Below are positions 46,057 to 59,242 of a stretch of 64,000 bases of DNA, one piece after another. The stretch comes from Enterococcus sp. DIV2402 (GTDB lineage: Bacteria > Bacillota > Bacilli > Lactobacillales > Enterococcaceae). Location: the NCBI RefSeq assembly GCF_017426705.2, contig NZ_CP147251.1, positions 1,712,501 to 1,776,500 of the forward strand, written 5' to 3'. The position numbers and the translations under genes were made by a program. Numbering within the stretch: position 1 is the stretch's first letter; the number at the start of each line of letters is the position of its first letter. The notes below the pieces were generated by a model that was given only the letters and a program-made list of their open reading frames with translations, had not been told where the DNA came from and made no database searches.

Positions 46057-47971
46057 ATTTTTCGATTGGTTTTCTTAAAATACCTAATAAGATACCAGAT
46101 ACCACAGCACCGATAGCCACGAATGCTAAGTATAATAATGGATTTGATAACAATGGAACTACGAAGATACCACCATGAGGAGCCATCAAGCGAATACCGA
46201 ATGCACCGACTAATCCACCAGTTAATGCTGAACCAACAATGAAACTTGGAATTGCACGTAATGGGTCAGCAGCTGCAAATGGAATTGCGCCTTCTGTTAC
46301 GAATGATAGACCCATAACAATGTTTGTTAAACCAGCTTCATTTTCTTGTTTTGTAAATTTATTTTTAAATAAACGAGTTGCAACAAAGATTGCTAATGGT
46401 GGAACCATACCACCTGCCATAACAGCCGCCATCACGATACTACCGCCTTGTGCCACTGTTGCAGCAATTGTACCAGTACCGAATACATAAGCTGCTTTGT
46501 TAATTGGTCCACCTAAGTCAGCCGCCATCATACCTGCTAATAAGGCACCTAATAACGCAGCATTTGCACCATCTAAACTTTGTAGGAAACCATTTAAACC
46601 ATCATTGATAGCTTTCATAGGAACATTGACTAATAACATGATGAATCCAGTAATTAATAATCCAAAGAAAGGATAGAACAAGATTGTTTTAATACCATCT
46701 AATGACTTTGGCAATCCTTTTAATAGTTTGCGTAGGAAAACAATCACATATCCGGCAATGAAACCACCTAGTAAAGCGCCTAAGAATCCAGCACCACCAG
46801 CATTTGCTAAAGCACCGGCAGCAAAACCAGCAACTAATCCAGGACGGTCACCGATACTCATTGCAATAAAACCAGCTAAGACCGGTAACATAAAGCCAAA
46901 TGCAGCCCCACCAATTTGGTTAAACCATGCAGCTGCTTGGTTATAAGAACCTAATTGTCCTAAAGCATCATTAGGAACACCGATAAATTGATCAACCATG
47001 AATGAAATGGCGATTAAAATCCCACCAGCGATAACGAATGGTAACATATGAGAAACACCATTCATTAAGTTTTTGTAGATTTCTTGTCCGATAGAACCTT
47101 TTTCGCTTGATTCTTCAGAAGATGCACTACCGTCACCATGATAAATTGGAGCAGAACCACTTAAGGCAAGATTGATTAGTTCTTCTGTTTTACGAATACC
47201 ATCACCAACTGGACGGTTAACTAAATGTTTGCCATCAAAACGAGCCATCTCAACTTTTTTATCCGCAGCAACGATGACACCAGTTGCACGTTCAATATCT
47301 TGAGTTGTTAAACGATTTTTAATGCCCTCAGAACCATTTGTTTCAACTTTAATATCGACACCTAATTCTTTTGCTTTTTTCTTCAAAGAATCTTCTGCCA
47401 TATAGGTATGAGCAATACCAGTCGGGCAAGCTGTTACAGCTACGATAAATGGACGATTACTTGTTGTTTCAATTGTTGCTTCCGCCGCTTTTTCCGCCGC
47501 TTTTTCTTCCGCTTCTGCTTTTTCCGCTTCGGCAAAAGTTGCTTGAACTTCTTCAGGTGTTTTAGCAACTTTTAGTTTTGCAACAAAATCAGGGTTGATT
47601 AATTGACGAGATAGGGCAGCTAAAGCTTGTAAATGAGTGTCATTTGCGCCTTCTGGAGCGGCAATCATAAAGAACAGATAAGTTGGTTGACCATCTAATG
47701 CTTCATAATCGACTCCTTTACTACTTTTGGCAAACAATACTGTCGCTTCTTTAACAGCCGCATTTTTTGCATGAGGCATAGCAATGCCATCGCCTAAGCC
47801 TGTTGAAGTTTGTGCTTCACGAGCGAGAATTCCTTCTTTATAAGTTTCAATGTCAGAAATTCTGCCTGCATCGTACATTTTTTGAATCATTTCATCGATA
47901 GCACCTTTTTTATCAGTTGCTTGTAAATCCATGATCATCGCATCTTTGATTAATAAGTCATTGATTTGCAT
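46055..47971 (-). CDS. fruA: Fructose-specific PTS enzyme IIABC
   Basis: This 638-residue fused transporter phosphorylates fructose to fructose-1-phosphate during import. The EIIA domain comes first (active His in MPHAKN, about residue 62), followed by an Ala/Glu-rich linker (EAEKAEAEEKAAEKAAE). EIIB carries the active Cys in ACPTGIAHTYMAED (about 181). The EIIC membrane domain (about residues 290-638) has GGPINKAAYVFG and APHGGIFV. It is the last gene of fruR-fruK-fruA, 12 bases after fruK. Confidence 0.96.
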   Translation of the reverse strand: MQINDLLIKDAMIMDLQATDKKGAIDEMIQKMYDAGRISDIETYKEGILAREAQTSTGLGDGIAMPHAKNAAVKEATVLFAKSSKGVDYEALDGQPTYLFFMIAAPEGANDTHLQALAALSRQLINPDFVAKLKVAKTPEEVQATFAEAEKAEAEEKAAEKAAEATIETTSNRPFIVAVTACPTGIAHTYMAEDSLKKKAKELGVDIKVETNGSEGIKNRLTTQDIERATGVIVAADKKVEMARFDGKHLVNRPVGDGIRKTEELINLALSGSAPIYHGDGSASSEESSEKGSIGQEIYKNLMNGVSHMLPFVIAGGILIAISFMVDQFIGVPNDALGQLGSYNQAAAWFNQIGGAAFGFMLPVLAGFIAMSIGDRPGLVAGFAAGALANAGGAGFLGALLGGFIAGYVIVFLRKLLKGLPKSLDGIKTILFYPFFGLLITGFIMLLVNVPMKAINDGLNGFLQSLDGANAALLGALLAGMMAADLGGPINKAAYVFGTGTIAATVAQGGSIVMAAVMAGGMVPPLAIFVATRLFKNKFTKQENEAGLTNIVMGLSFVTEGAIPFAAADPLRAIPSFIVGSALTGGLVGAFGIRLMAPHGGIFVVPLLSNPLLYLAFVAIGAVVSGILLGILRKPIEK

Positions 47972-47983
47972 GTTATAGACCTC

Positions 47984-48895
47984 CTATAATTTTGTGATTT
48001 CTACTTCTGGAAGTAGTTCCTGAATAAAGGCAGCTTCAGCTAAGTCATCTGAAAAAGCAGTGGCACTACCACAAGCAACACCCCATTTGAACGCTTCAAC
48101 CGAATCTTGTGTTTTTGCATATTGCCCGATAAAACCTGCAATCATCGAATCACCAGCGCCCACAGAATTTTTTAATTCACGTTTTAAAACATTTGATTGG
48201 TAAGTGCCATCTTCTGTAATTAAAAGAGCGCCATCACCAGCCATTGAAATTAAAACGTTTTTTGCGCCTTCTGCTAATAATTTTTTCCCATGCTCGATAA
48301 TATCATCGATGGATTCAAATGTTGTGTGGTATAAATCAGCTAATTCATGATTATTAGGTTTTACTAGTAATGGACGGTGTTTCAATGCTTGTAAGAGATC
48401 ATCGCCCGTTGTATCAATCACAAATTCTGCGCCTTTTTCTTCAATTAATTGAATCAATTCTTGATAGAATCCTTTGCGCAAGCCTGCTGGAGTACTTCCT
48501 GAAAGAACGACAATATCACCAGAAGAAACAACGGATAACGCGTCTTTCAAGTTTTGAATTTCTTCATCAGAGAGAGCAGGACCTAATCCATTAATCTCAG
48601 TTTCTTCTTCGGCTTTTAGCTTGACATTAATCCGTGTATCTTCTTTCACTGGTGTGAATTGGCAATCAATGCCTTCTTGTTCCATCCAGTTTTCAATGAA
48701 AGAACCTGTAAATCCTCCTAAAAATCCTAACGCAGTAGAAGTCGAATCAATTCTTTGTAAGATACGAGAAACATTGATTCCTTTTCCACCAGGAAGTTTG
48801 AAGTCTTGTGACATACGATTGACATCGCCCATTTTTAAATCCTTTACATGAACAATATAATCAATCGAAGGGTTTAAAGTCATTGTGTAAATCAT
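47984..48895 (-). CDS. fruK: 1-phosphofructokinase
   Basis: The 303-residue PfkB-family kinase turns fructose-1-phosphate into fructose-1,6-bisphosphate. Visible motifs are the N-terminal TLNPSIDYIVHV, GGKGINVSRIL, LSGSTPAG, and the catalytic C-terminal motif NSVGAGDSMIAGFI (anion hole and base Asp). Its ATG overlaps the fruR stop by four bases. Confidence 0.96.
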   Translation of the reverse strand: MIYTMTLNPSIDYIVHVKDLKMGDVNRMSQDFKLPGGKGINVSRILQRIDSTSTALGFLGGFTGSFIENWMEQEGIDCQFTPVKEDTRINVKLKAEEETEINGLGPALSDEEIQNLKDALSVVSSGDIVVLSGSTPAGLRKGFYQELIQLIEEKGAEFVIDTTGDDLLQALKHRPLLVKPNNHELADLYHTTFESIDDIIEHGKKLLAEGAKNVLISMAGDGALLITEDGTYQSNVLKRELKNSVGAGDSMIAGFIGQYAKTQDSVEAFKWGVACGSATAFSDDLAEAAFIQELLPEVEITKL

Positions 48896-49647
48896 GATTT
48901 TACCTCCATAATTTTAGTTTGCAGTTGAAATTTACGATAAATATCTTTTGGACATTCATTTGTAATAATTTCAGCTGCTTTTAATGATGCAACTTGGGTA
49001 AAGGTTGTCTGTTGAAATTTGGAGCAATCCAACAAAACAAAAGCAATTTGACTTTGTGACATAGCAATTTTCTTAACGACAGCCTCTTCTGGATCAGGAG
49101 TGGTGAAACCAGCTTCTAAATGGGCACCGTTCATTCCCATAAATGCTTTACTAAAATGAAATTGCTTTAATTGCCGCAATGTTTCATAACCTAGGGTCGC
49201 ATTTGTAGAAAGTTTGATTGCACCGCCGAGAATAATTGTTTCAATTTCTCGATCAACTAAAAGAGAGGCGTGTTTCACGGAATTGGTCACAACTTTTATA
49301 GATAAATCATTTGGAATAAATGGAATCATTTCGATTGTTGTTGTGCCCGCGTCCAAGTAAATAACGTCTTCTTTTGTGATTAAGCTTGCTGCCGCTTTTG
49401 CGATAGCAAGTTTCTCGGTATGAAACTGTTGCTGTTTCTCATTCATCGTGGCTTCAAAATTCAACCGGGGTCGTTTTTTTGCACCGCCGTGGATACGAGT
49501 GAGCAATCCTTGGTTTTCCAGATTTTGTAAATCTCGACGAATGGTAGACTCCGATGCTTTGAGGGGGAGTAGAAGTTCATTAATCGTAACAATGTCATTT
49601 TCTTCCACTTTTGTTAAGATATGTTGATATCTCTCTTCTGTAAGCAT
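48892..49647 (-). CDS. fruR: DeoR family regulator of the fructose operon
   Basis: The 251-residue protein has an N-terminal DeoR helix-turn-helix (ERYQHILTKVEEND... to SESTIRRDLQNLENQGLLTRIHGGA). The C-terminal sugar-phosphate sensor domain has VIYLDAGTTTIEM and GMNGAHLEAGFTTPDPEEA. Members sense fructose-1-phosphate or a related sugar phosphate. The second of two close ATGs is chosen (49647) because GAGGTG is seven bases from it but only one base from the first (49653). It is the first gene of its operon. Confidence 0.93.
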   Translation of the reverse strand: MLTEERYQHILTKVEENDIVTINELLLPLKASESTIRRDLQNLENQGLLTRIHGGAKKRPRLNFEATMNEKQQQFHTEKLAIAKAAASLITKEDVIYLDAGTTTIEMIPFIPNDLSIKVVTNSVKHASLLVDREIETIILGGAIKLSTNATLGYETLRQLKQFHFSKAFMGMNGAHLEAGFTTPDPEEAVVKKIAMSQSQIAFVLLDCSKFQQTTFTQVASLKAAEIITNECPKDIYRKFQLQTKIMEVKS

Positions 49648-49670
49648 TTTCATTCACCTCTTCATCGAGT

Positions 49671-49699
49671 ATTTTAACATGCCTATTTGCTTAAATCAA
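49671..49699 (-). promoter_or_regulatory. Promoter of the fru operon
   Basis: On the minus strand, TTGATT (49699-49694), a 17-bp spacer and an extended -10 TGTTAAAAT (TAAAAT at 49676-49671). FruR binding sites were not identified with confidence. Confidence 0.7.
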
Positions 49700-49754
49700 T
49701 CAAAAACAGTAGAAAACATTCAAAATAAATCATTTTATGAAAACAAGCTATTAT

Positions 49755-49783
49755 TTGACAAATAAATAGAAAATTTGCTTAAT
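49755..49783 (+). promoter_or_regulatory. Promoter of the alpha-amylase gene
   Basis: A perfect -35 TTGACA (49755-49760) is 17 bp from a weak -10 CTTAAT (49778-49783). The start codon lies 21 bases further on. Confidence 0.5.
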
Positions 49784-49804
49784 GAAGATATGGGAGGTCA
49801 TCAT

Positions 49805-51268
49805 ATGAAAAACAAAACAATTTTACAAGGTTTCGAATGGGATTTACCTGCTGATGCCACACATTGGCAAACAATTCAAAAAAAAGCAAAAGAATTACAT
49901 GACTTAGGTTTTACAGCTGTGTGGTTACCACCAGCATACAAAGCATCATCAGGGATTAAAGATGTAGGATATGGTGTCTATGACCATTATGATCTAGGAG
50001 AATTTGATCAAAAGGATACAGTTCCTACAAAATATGGAACAAAAGACGAATATCTTCAGGCAATTCAAGCTTTACATGAAAATGAATTGGAAGTATATGC
50101 AGATATTGTTTTTAATCATTTGATGGGCGCTGATGAAACAGAAACGGTGCCTGCCGTTCAATACAATACAGAGAATCGAACAGAAGCAGTCAGCGGTGAA
50201 GAAGAAATTGAAGCATGGACAAAATTTACGTATCCTGGTCGAAAAGGTACGTACAACGATTATGTTTGGACGTGGAAAAATTTTTCTGGTGTTGATTATG
50301 ATGCACGTACCAAAGAACACGCAATTTATAATTTTGCCGATAAAGGTTGGGATGAAGAAGTCGATAAAGAAGATGGCAATTTCGACTATTTAATGGGCTG
50401 CGATTTAGATATGGAAAACCCTGAAACAGTTGAGCAGTTGGATAAATGGGGAAAATGGTATCAAGAATTAACCAATGTTGATGGGTACCGTTTAGACGCC
50501 GTGAAACATATTCAATTTGATTATTATGTAGATTGGTTAATCAATCGTCGTGAAGAAAAAGGTAAAAGCCTTTTTGTTGTCGGTGAATATTGGTCGAACG
50601 ATTTGGAAAAATTAGAAACCTATCTTGATTCGTCAGGAAATTTAATTTATTTATTTGATGTACCGCTGCATTTTAATTTTTATGAAGCAGCAAATTCCAA
50701 TGGTGAATTCGATATGACGCAAATTTTTAATCATACGCTTGTTGATTCTCGTGAGGATTTTGCAGTTACTTTTGTCGATAATCATGATACGCAAAAAGGG
50801 CAAAGCTTAGAATCGTGGATTGACGGTTGGTTTAAAGTACATGCCTATACTTTAACGCTTCTTCGTAAACAAGGAATACCGGTTGTGTTCTGGGGAGATT
50901 TATATGGTATTCCTGCGCAAGATATTCAACCAGTTGGGGATGATTTGCATGCTTTGTTAAGACTGCGAAATGAAACAGATTTTGGGAATCAAATTGATTA
51001 TTTTGATAATCCAGACTGTATTGGTTGGGTTTTAACAGGCGACTTTGAAGATCCTGCTTCGGGTATAGCTGTTGTTATGACGAATGGTAAAGGCAGTGAG
51101 AAAGAAATGACGGTTAGTGCGATTCATCGCGACAAAACATTTGTCGATGTCTTAGGAAATAATGAAACAAAAGTTGTCCTTGATGAAAATGGCAAAGGTG
51201 TCTTTCCAGTAAATGATGGACAGGTTTCTGTCTATGTCCAAGAAGAGGTTGCTAACCAATTGCGATAA
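49805..51268 (+). CDS. Cytoplasmic alpha-amylase, GH13
   Basis: The 487-residue enzyme has the GH13 catalytic set: GYRLDAVKHIQ (nucleophile Asp), VVGEYW (acid/base Glu) and FVDNHDTQ (third Asp), plus ADIVFNHLMGADET. It starts at MKNKTILQGFEWDLP with no signal peptide, so it acts inside the cell on glycogen or maltodextrins, as other AmyS-type (GH13_5) enzymes of Firmicutes do. The ATG at 49805 follows GGGAGG; earlier in-frame codons overlap the promoter. It is divergent from the fructose operon. Confidence 0.93.
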   Translation: MKNKTILQGFEWDLPADATHWQTIQKKAKELHDLGFTAVWLPPAYKASSGIKDVGYGVYDHYDLGEFDQKDTVPTKYGTKDEYLQAIQALHENELEVYADIVFNHLMGADETETVPAVQYNTENRTEAVSGEEEIEAWTKFTYPGRKGTYNDYVWTWKNFSGVDYDARTKEHAIYNFADKGWDEEVDKEDGNFDYLMGCDLDMENPETVEQLDKWGKWYQELTNVDGYRLDAVKHIQFDYYVDWLINRREEKGKSLFVVGEYWSNDLEKLETYLDSSGNLIYLFDVPLHFNFYEAANSNGEFDMTQIFNHTLVDSREDFAVTFVDNHDTQKGQSLESWIDGWFKVHAYTLTLLRKQGIPVVFWGDLYGIPAQDIQPVGDDLHALLRLRNETDFGNQIDYFDNPDCIGWVLTGDFEDPASGIAVVMTNGKGSEKEMTVSAIHRDKTFVDVLGNNETKVVLDENGKGVFPVNDGQVSVYVQEEVANQLR

Positions 51269-51275
51269 ATATAAG

Positions 51276-51309
51276 CTGACTATTTTCAAAAGAAATAGTC
51301 AGTTTTTTT
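51276..51309 (+). terminator. Terminator of the amylase gene
   Basis: CTGACTATTT pairs with AAATAGTCAG, followed by seven Ts. Confidence 0.88.
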
Positions 51310-51359
51310 GTAAATTTTCTTGGAAATCATGTTGTTCGGTTTTATGAAATGACGGATAA

Positions 51360-51368
51360 TGCTATAAT
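51360..51368 (+). promoter_or_regulatory. Extended -10 promoter of pcrA
   Basis: TGCTATAAT is a consensus extended -10 element 33 bases before the pcrA ATG. The -35 box is weak. Confidence 0.65.
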
Positions 51369-51401
51369 TGAGAGGATTGATAAAGAAAGGATGTTTGTCG
51401 A

Positions 51402-53660
51402 ATGTCATCCAAAGAAAGACTATTAAATGGAATGAATCCCAAACAAAAAGAAGCGGTTGTCTGCACAGAAGGACCGCTCTTATTAATGGCTGGTGCCGGA
51501 AGTGGAAAAACGCGTGTGCTAACACATCGCATTGCGTATTTAATTGAAGAAAAAGGAATGAATCCTTGGAATATTTTAGCCATTACCTTTACCAATAAAG
51601 CAGCCAAAGAGATGAAAGAACGTGTGAAAGATTTATTAGGTAGAGAAGGCGAAGATGTCTGGGTATCAACCTTTCACTCAATGTGCGTCCGAATTTTACG
51701 ACGTGACGTTGATCATATTGGCTACTCCCGCAATTTTACTATTATTGACTCATCAGAACAATTAACCTTGATGAAACGAGTATTAAAAGAGTTAAATATT
51801 GATCCGAAAAAATATGACCCTCGTTCTATTTTAGGGGCAATCTCGAATGCAAAAAATGCGTTACAAACCCCTGCTGATTATCAAGATTTACAAGGTGATT
51901 TTTTTGAGCAAATTGTTGGTCGCTGTTATGAAGTGTATCAAAAAGAATTACGTCAAAATCAATGTATGGACTTTGACGATTTAATTATGAACACCATTCG
52001 TTTATTCAGAGAAAATCCAGATGCGTTAGCCTTTTATCAAAATAAATTCCAATATATTCATGTAGATGAATATCAAGATACCAACCATGCGCAATATACT
52101 TTAGTTAATATGCTAGCAGCGCGGTTTAAAAATTTGTGTGTTGTCGGTGATGCCGATCAAAGTATCTATGGTTGGCGTGGCGCTGATATGCAAAATATTT
52201 TGGACTTTGAAAAAGACTATCCAGAAGCTGAAGTCATTTTGCTAGAACAAAACTACCGCTCAACAAAAACAATTTTAGAAGCAGCGAACCAAGTCATTCA
52301 AAATAATCGCAATCGTCGCGATAAAAATTTATGGACAGAAAATCATGAAGGACCACGTATCAAATATTATCGTGGACAAACAGAACGTGATGAAGGACAG
52401 TTTGTTATACGCGAAATACAAAATCAAATTGCCAATGAAGGCCGCGATTATGGCGATTTTGCAGTGCTGTATCGGACGAATGCCCAATCTCGTGCTGTCG
52501 AAGATATTTTGGTTAAATCTAACATTCCTTATACGATGGTGGGAGGACATAAATTCTACGATCGGAAAGAAATTAAAGATATTTTAGCCTATCTAAGTGC
52601 CATTGCAAATCCGGATGATTCACTTAGCTTAGAGCGAATTATTAATGTGCCAAAACGAGGCGTTGGACCAGGTTCTTTAGACAAATTGCGTCAATTTGCT
52701 GAATTACATGGGTTTCCATTATTAGAAGCTGCCCAAAATATTGAATTGAGTACTGTTACTGGAAAAGCAGCTAAGGAACTTGGTAAGTTCGGCCAAATTA
52801 TGGCAGAATTTCATCAAATGATTCCATATTTAACCATTACTGAATTAACTGAAGAAGTTTTAGAGAAAAGTGGCTATAAGGATGAATTACGTATTCAAAA
52901 TACATTGGAATCACAAGCTCGTTTAGAAAATTTGGAAGAATTCTTAACAGTTACCAAAGAATTTGATAAACAATACGAAAATCGTTCTGAAGAAGAAGGC
53001 GATGCACCAGAAGATAAGTTATCTATTTTCTTAAACGATTTAGCATTATTTTCAGATTTAGATAATTATGAAGAAGAAACAACGCAAGTGACTTTAATGA
53101 CCTTGCATGCGGCAAAAGGTTTAGAATTTCCTGTGGTATTTTTAGTCGGAATGGAAGAAAATTTATTCCCGCTTTCTCGTTCATTAATGGAAGAAAGTGA
53201 ATTAGAAGAAGAGCGTCGTTTGGCTTATGTGGGCATTACTCGAGCGGAAGAGAAGCTTTACTTCACCAACGCATTTTCGCGTACCTTATATGGCCGTACC
53301 CAATACAATCAGCCTTCTCGCTTTGTAGCAGAAATTGAATCAGATTTAGTGGAGGGGACAAGTGCACGAGCAGCCCAACCTGTTCAAACAAATGGCTCTC
53401 GAGGAACATTTAATCCGAAAGTATTTAAACCTGTGTATCAGCAAGCTCAACCAACTAAACCAGCTGTTTCTACGAAAAAAGAAACCGGTGGCGATGCGGG
53501 AAATTGGAAAGCTGGCGATAAGGTTAGTCATAAAAAATGGGGAACTGGAACTGTTGTGCGTGTGAGCGGTACTGCAAAAGACATGGAATTAGACGTGGCA
53601 TTTGCACAGCAAGGAGTAAAACGTTTATTGGCGGCATTTGCCCCAATTGAAAAAATATAA
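51402..53660 (+). CDS. pcrA: ATP-dependent DNA helicase PcrA
   Basis: The 752-residue superfamily 1 helicase acts in repair, replication restart and plasmid rolling-circle replication. It has the Q-motif NPKQKEAV, Walker A GAGSGKTR (about residues 30-37), motif [10 protein letters not shown] (about 221), motif [16 protein letters not shown], motif [32 protein letters not shown], and motif [16 protein letters not shown]-terminal Tudor-like tail ([14 protein letters not shown]) follows. It lies 18 bases upstream of ligA. Confidence 0.96.
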   Translation: MSSKERLLNGMNPKQKEAVVCTEGPLLLMAGAGSGKTRVLTHRIAYLIEEKGMNPWNILAITFTNKAAKEMKERVKDLLGREGEDVWVSTFHSMCVRILRRDVDHIGYSRNFTIIDSSEQLTLMKRVLKELNIDPKKYDPRSILGAISNAKNALQTPADYQDLQGDFFEQIVGRCYEVYQKELRQNQCMDFDDLIMNTIRLFRENPDALAFYQNKFQYIHVDEYQDTNHAQYTLVNMLAARFKNLCVVGDADQSIYGWRGADMQNILDFEKDYPEAEVILLEQNYRSTKTILEAANQVIQNNRNRRDKNLWTENHEGPRIKYYRGQTERDEGQFVIREIQNQIANEGRDYGDFAVLYRTNAQSRAVEDILVKSNIPYTMVGGHKFYDRKEIKDILAYLSAIANPDDSLSLERIINVPKRGVGPGSLDKLRQFAELHGFPLLEAAQNIELSTVTGKAAKELGKFGQIMAEFHQMIPYLTITELTEEVLEKSGYKDELRIQNTLESQARLENLEEFLTVTKEFDKQYENRSEEEGDAPEDKLSIFLNDLALFSDLDNYEEETTQVTLMTLHAAKGLEFPVVFLVGMEENLFPLSRSLMEESELEEERRLAYVGITRAEEKLYFTNAFSRTLYGRTQYNQPSRFVAEIESDLVEGTSARAAQPVQTNGSRGTFNPKVFKPVYQQAQPTKPAVSTKKETGGDAGNWKAGDKVSHKKWGTGTVVRVSGTAKDMELDVAFAQQGVKRLLAAFAPIEKI

Positions 53661-53678
53661 GTAAAGGAGCACAATTAA

Positions 53679-55703
<2,025 letters not shown>

Positions 55704-56026
55704 TCGATTGCGAGTAGTTTGACCATTCAATTGGCTAATCTTTTAAGAGTAGGATGCAAATGTTGACAACTCAACCAAATTCCCAATATTATAGATAAAG
55801 CAGAAATGACCATTCTAAATGAAGCGATAACTTTCCTCAGTGAAATTAGTTGGATTTACTGAGGAAAATTGAACTGTTTTTGCGTAGAGAAAAAATAAAT
55901 CAGTTTATATGTTTTCAATTAAACAGAAAACATTCATGATAGTTATTTATTGATTTTCAATAAAGTGATACAATACAGTGAAAACAACATGCTTAATGGA
56001 AGCATGGAAACTAAAAGGAGGACATT
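55704..56026. other. 323-bp region between ligA and gatC
   Basis: No gene is seen. A hairpin at 55832-55867 (TTTCCTCAGT with ACTGAGGAAA) is followed at some distance by five Ts and may be a weak terminator. TTATTG (55947-55952), a 16-bp spacer and TACAAT (55969-55974), preceded by TGA as an extended -10, form the likely gat promoter. AAAGGAGGA precedes gatC. Confidence 0.6.
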
Positions 56027-56332
56027 ATGGCGATTAGTGAAGAACAAGTAAAACATGTTGCCAAGTTAGCAAAATTATCTTTTTCAGATGATGAGCTACA
56101 AGACTTTACCGTACAATTAGGAAAAATTATTGATATGGTGGAAACATTAGGAGAAGTGGATACAGAAGGCGTGCCATTTACTTCAAATGTTGTAGATACA
56201 ATCAACGTATTGAGAAAAGATGAAGCAGCTGAAGGTTGGAATCGCGATGAGTTAATGCGCAATGTTCCAGAATCAGAAAATGGCTTTATTAAAGTGCCTG
56301 CAATCATCGACAATGGGGAGGCAGGAGCATAA
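56027..56332 (+). CDS. gatC: Asp-tRNA(Asn)/Glu-tRNA(Gln) amidotransferase subunit C
   Basis: The 101-residue small subunit stabilises GatA in the GatCAB complex that amidates misacylated tRNA. The typical [20 protein letters not shown] start and [20 protein letters not shown] segment are present. The next gene, gatA, starts at the last base of its stop (TAATG), so translation is coupled. Confidence 0.96.
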   Translation: MAISEEQVKHVAKLAKLSFSDDELQDFTVQLGKIIDMVETLGEVDTEGVPFTSNVVDTINVLRKDEAAEGWNRDELMRNVPESENGFIKVPAIIDNGEAGA

Positions 56333-57801
56333 TGACAAAATTATACGATAAAAGTCTAGAAGAATTACATTCTCTATTGGTTTCTAAAGAAATCACTGCA
56401 ACCGACTTAACACAAGCGACATTAGATCGTATTAAAGAAACAGAATCTCAAGTTGACTCATTTATTACAATCAGCGAAGAAAAAGCATTAGAATTAGCAA
56501 AAGCGATTGATTTAAAAGGCGTATCAGAAGAAGCGATTTTAGCTGGTATTCCAATCGGGATTAAAGATAATATTGTAACTCGCGATATTTTAACAACAGC
56601 GGCTTCTAAAATGCTTTATAATTTCGATCCAATTTATGATGCAACGGTTATGGATAAAGTGTATCAAGCAGATATGATTCCAGTTGGTAAATTAAACATG
56701 GATGAATTTGCCATGGGCGGAAGTTCAGAAACTTCTTACTTCAAGAAAACTAAAAACGCTTGGGATCATACCAAAGTTCCTGGTGGCTCATCAGGCGGTT
56801 CCGCAGCAGCCGTTGCTTCTGGTCAAGTTCCTGTGGCTTTAGGAACAGATACAGGAGGTTCTATTCGCCAACCCGCTTCATTTAATGGAATCGTTGGTAT
56901 GAAGCCAACGTATGGTCGTGTTTCACGTTTTGGTTTAATCGCTTTTGCCTCTTCATTAGACCAAATTGGTCCATTGACTCGTAATGTTAAAGATAACGCC
57001 TTAGCATTGAACGCTATTAGTGGTTATGATCCAAAAGATGGTACTTCAGCTGGGGTTAGTGTTCCTGATTTTACAGCTGGCTTAACTGGCGATATCAAAG
57101 GAATGAAAATTGCTTTACCAAAAGAATATTTAGGTGAAGGTGTAGATGCTGATGTAAAAGCGGCCATCCTTAAAGCTGCAGATACTTTCCGCGAATTAGG
57201 AGCAACCGTTGAAGAAGTGAGTTTACCACATTCAAAATATGGGGTAGCCGTGTACTACATTATTGCCTCTTCGGAAGCAAGTTCAAACTTACAACGCTTT
57301 GATGGTATTCGTTATGGATACCGCTCAGAAAATGTTAATAGCTTAGATGATGTTTATGTAAACTCTCGTAGTGAAGGTTTTGGCACGGAAGTAAAACGTC
57401 GTATCATGTTGGGAACATTCTCATTAAGTGCTGGTTATTATGATGCTTACTTCAAAAAAGCAGGTCAAGTGCGTACGTTGATCAAACAAGATTTCGATAA
57501 AGTCTTTGCTGATTATGATTTAATCATGGGCCCATCATCACCAAACGTTGCGTATGGTATTGGTGAAAACATTAATGACCCAATTAAAATGTACATGAGT
57601 GATATTTTAACGATTCCAGTAAACTTAGCTGGTTTACCAGGAATGTCATTACCAGCTGGTTTCTCAGAAGGTTTACCAATTGGTCTACAATTAATCGGTA
57701 AACATTTTGATGAAAACACGATGTATAAAGCAGCGTATGCCTTTGAGCAAGCGACTGATTTCCATACAAAAAAACCAGTGATTTTAGGAGGAAATAGCTA
57801 A
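56332..57801 (+). CDS. gatA: Asp-tRNA(Asn)/Glu-tRNA(Gln) amidotransferase subunit A
   Basis: This 489-residue amidase-signature enzyme releases ammonia from glutamine. The catalytic triad lies in IPIGIKDNI (Lys), [16 protein letters not shown] (cis-Ser) and [15 protein letters not shown] (nucleophile Ser). It overlaps gatC and gatB by one base each. Strongly conserved and full length. Confidence 0.97.
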   Translation: MTKLYDKSLEELHSLLVSKEITATDLTQATLDRIKETESQVDSFITISEEKALELAKAIDLKGVSEEAILAGIPIGIKDNIVTRDILTTAASKMLYNFDPIYDATVMDKVYQADMIPVGKLNMDEFAMGGSSETSYFKKTKNAWDHTKVPGGSSGGSAAAVASGQVPVALGTDTGGSIRQPASFNGIVGMKPTYGRVSRFGLIAFASSLDQIGPLTRNVKDNALALNAISGYDPKDGTSAGVSVPDFTAGLTGDIKGMKIALPKEYLGEGVDADVKAAILKAADTFRELGATVEEVSLPHSKYGVAVYYIIASSEASSNLQRFDGIRYGYRSENVNSLDDVYVNSRSEGFGTEVKRRIMLGTFSLSAGYYDAYFKKAGQVRTLIKQDFDKVFADYDLIMGPSSPNVAYGIGENINDPIKMYMSDILTIPVNLAGLPGMSLPAGFSEGLPIGLQLIGKHFDENTMYKAAYAFEQATDFHTKKPVILGGNS

Positions 57802-59231
57802 TGAACTTCGAAACAGTCATTGGGCTTGAAGTCCACGTAGAATTAAAAACAAACTCAAAAATTTTCTCTCCTGCTCCAGCACATTTTGGAGCAGAACCAA
57901 ATAGCAATACCCACATCGTTGACTGGGGTTATCCAGGTGTATTACCTGTAATGAATAAAACTGCATTAGAATTTGGAATGAAAGCAGCCCTGGCATTAAA
58001 CTGTGAAATCTCAAAAGATACCCATTTTGACCGTAAAAATTACTTCTATCCAGATAATCCCAAAGCGTACCAAATTTCTCAATTTGATCAACCAATTGGA
58101 CATGACGGTTGGATTGAAATTGAAGTAGAAGGCAAAAAGAAAAAAATCCGTATCGAACGTGTGCATTTAGAAGAAGATGCGGGAAAAAACATGCACGGAA
58201 TTGGTGGTTATTCTCACGTTGATTTAAACCGTCAAGGAACACCATTAATTGAGATTGTTTCTGAAGCAGATATGCGTTCTCCAGAGGAAGCCTATGCATA
58301 TTTAGAAGCATTACGTTCAATCATCTTATTTACAGAAGTATCTGATGTGAAGATGGAAGAAGGTTCAATGCGTTGTGATGCGAATATCTCTTTACGCCCT
58401 TATGGACAAGAAGAATTTGGAACAAAAACAGAGTTGAAAAACTTAAACTCAATGAACTTTGTTAAAAAAGGACTAGCATTTGAAGAAAAACGCCAAGCAA
58501 AAGTATTACTTTCGGGTGGCGAAATTCAACAAGAAACACGCCGTTTTGATGAAACAACGAACAAAACTGCTTTAATGCGTGTGAAAGAAGGTTCTTCAGA
58601 TTATCGTTACTTCCCAGAACCAGATATTCCTCGTTTTGCGATTGATGACGAATGGATTGAACGTGTACGTGAAACATTACCAGAAATGCCACAATCTCGT
58701 CGTGCGCGTTATATGAACGATTTAGGTTTACCAGAATACGATGCCATGGTCTTGACATTAACAAAAGAAATGTCTGATTTCTTTGATCAAACTGTTGCAG
58801 CTGGAGCAGATGCGAAACAAGCATCTAACTGGTTAATGGGTGAAGTTTCCGCTTATTTAAATAGTGAAAAACTAGAATTAGCCGAAACAAAATTAACACC
58901 AAGTAATTTAGCAGGTATGATTACACTAGTCGCAGATGGAACAATTAGTTCTAAAATTGCGAAGAAAGTCTTCCGCGAATTGATTACAAATGGTGGCGAG
59001 GCAAAAGAAGTTGTTGAAGCAAAAGGTTTAGTTCAATTATCAGATCCTGCACAATTACTACCAATCATTAATGAAGTATTAGACAACAACCAACAATCTG
59101 TTGATGACTTTAAAAATGGAAAAGATCGTGCAGTTGGTTTCTTAGTCGGTCAAATTATGAAAGCAACCAAAGGGCAAGCAAACCCAGGCGTTGTTAATAA
59201 ATTGTTAAAAGAAGAATTAACAAAACGATAA
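57801..59231 (+). CDS. gatB: Asp-tRNA(Asn)/Glu-tRNA(Gln) amidotransferase subunit B
   Basis: The 476-residue subunit binds tRNA and performs ATP-dependent activation and amidation. Typical blocks are [49 protein letters not shown] and the C-terminal YqeY-like tail domain. The ATG shares its first base with the gatA stop, completing a fully coupled gatC-gatA-gatB set. Confidence 0.97.
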   Translation: MNFETVIGLEVHVELKTNSKIFSPAPAHFGAEPNSNTHIVDWGYPGVLPVMNKTALEFGMKAALALNCEISKDTHFDRKNYFYPDNPKAYQISQFDQPIGHDGWIEIEVEGKKKKIRIERVHLEEDAGKNMHGIGGYSHVDLNRQGTPLIEIVSEADMRSPEEAYAYLEALRSIILFTEVSDVKMEEGSMRCDANISLRPYGQEEFGTKTELKNLNSMNFVKKGLAFEEKRQAKVLLSGGEIQQETRRFDETTNKTALMRVKEGSSDYRYFPEPDIPRFAIDDEWIERVRETLPEMPQSRRARYMNDLGLPEYDAMVLTLTKEMSDFFDQTVAAGADAKQASNWLMGEVSAYLNSEKLELAETKLTPSNLAGMITLVADGTISSKIAKKVFRELITNGGEAKEVVEAKGLVQLSDPAQLLPIINEVLDNNQQSVDDFKNGKDRAVGFLVGQIMKATKGQANPGVVNKLLKEELTKR

Positions 59232-59242
59232 GAGGGAATGTT

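Noticed and set aside
47470..47530. Short repeats in fruA (GCTTTTTCCGC-like units)
   Set aside because: They encode the Ala/Glu/Lys-rich linker between EIIA and EIIB and are not a CRISPR or mobile repeat.
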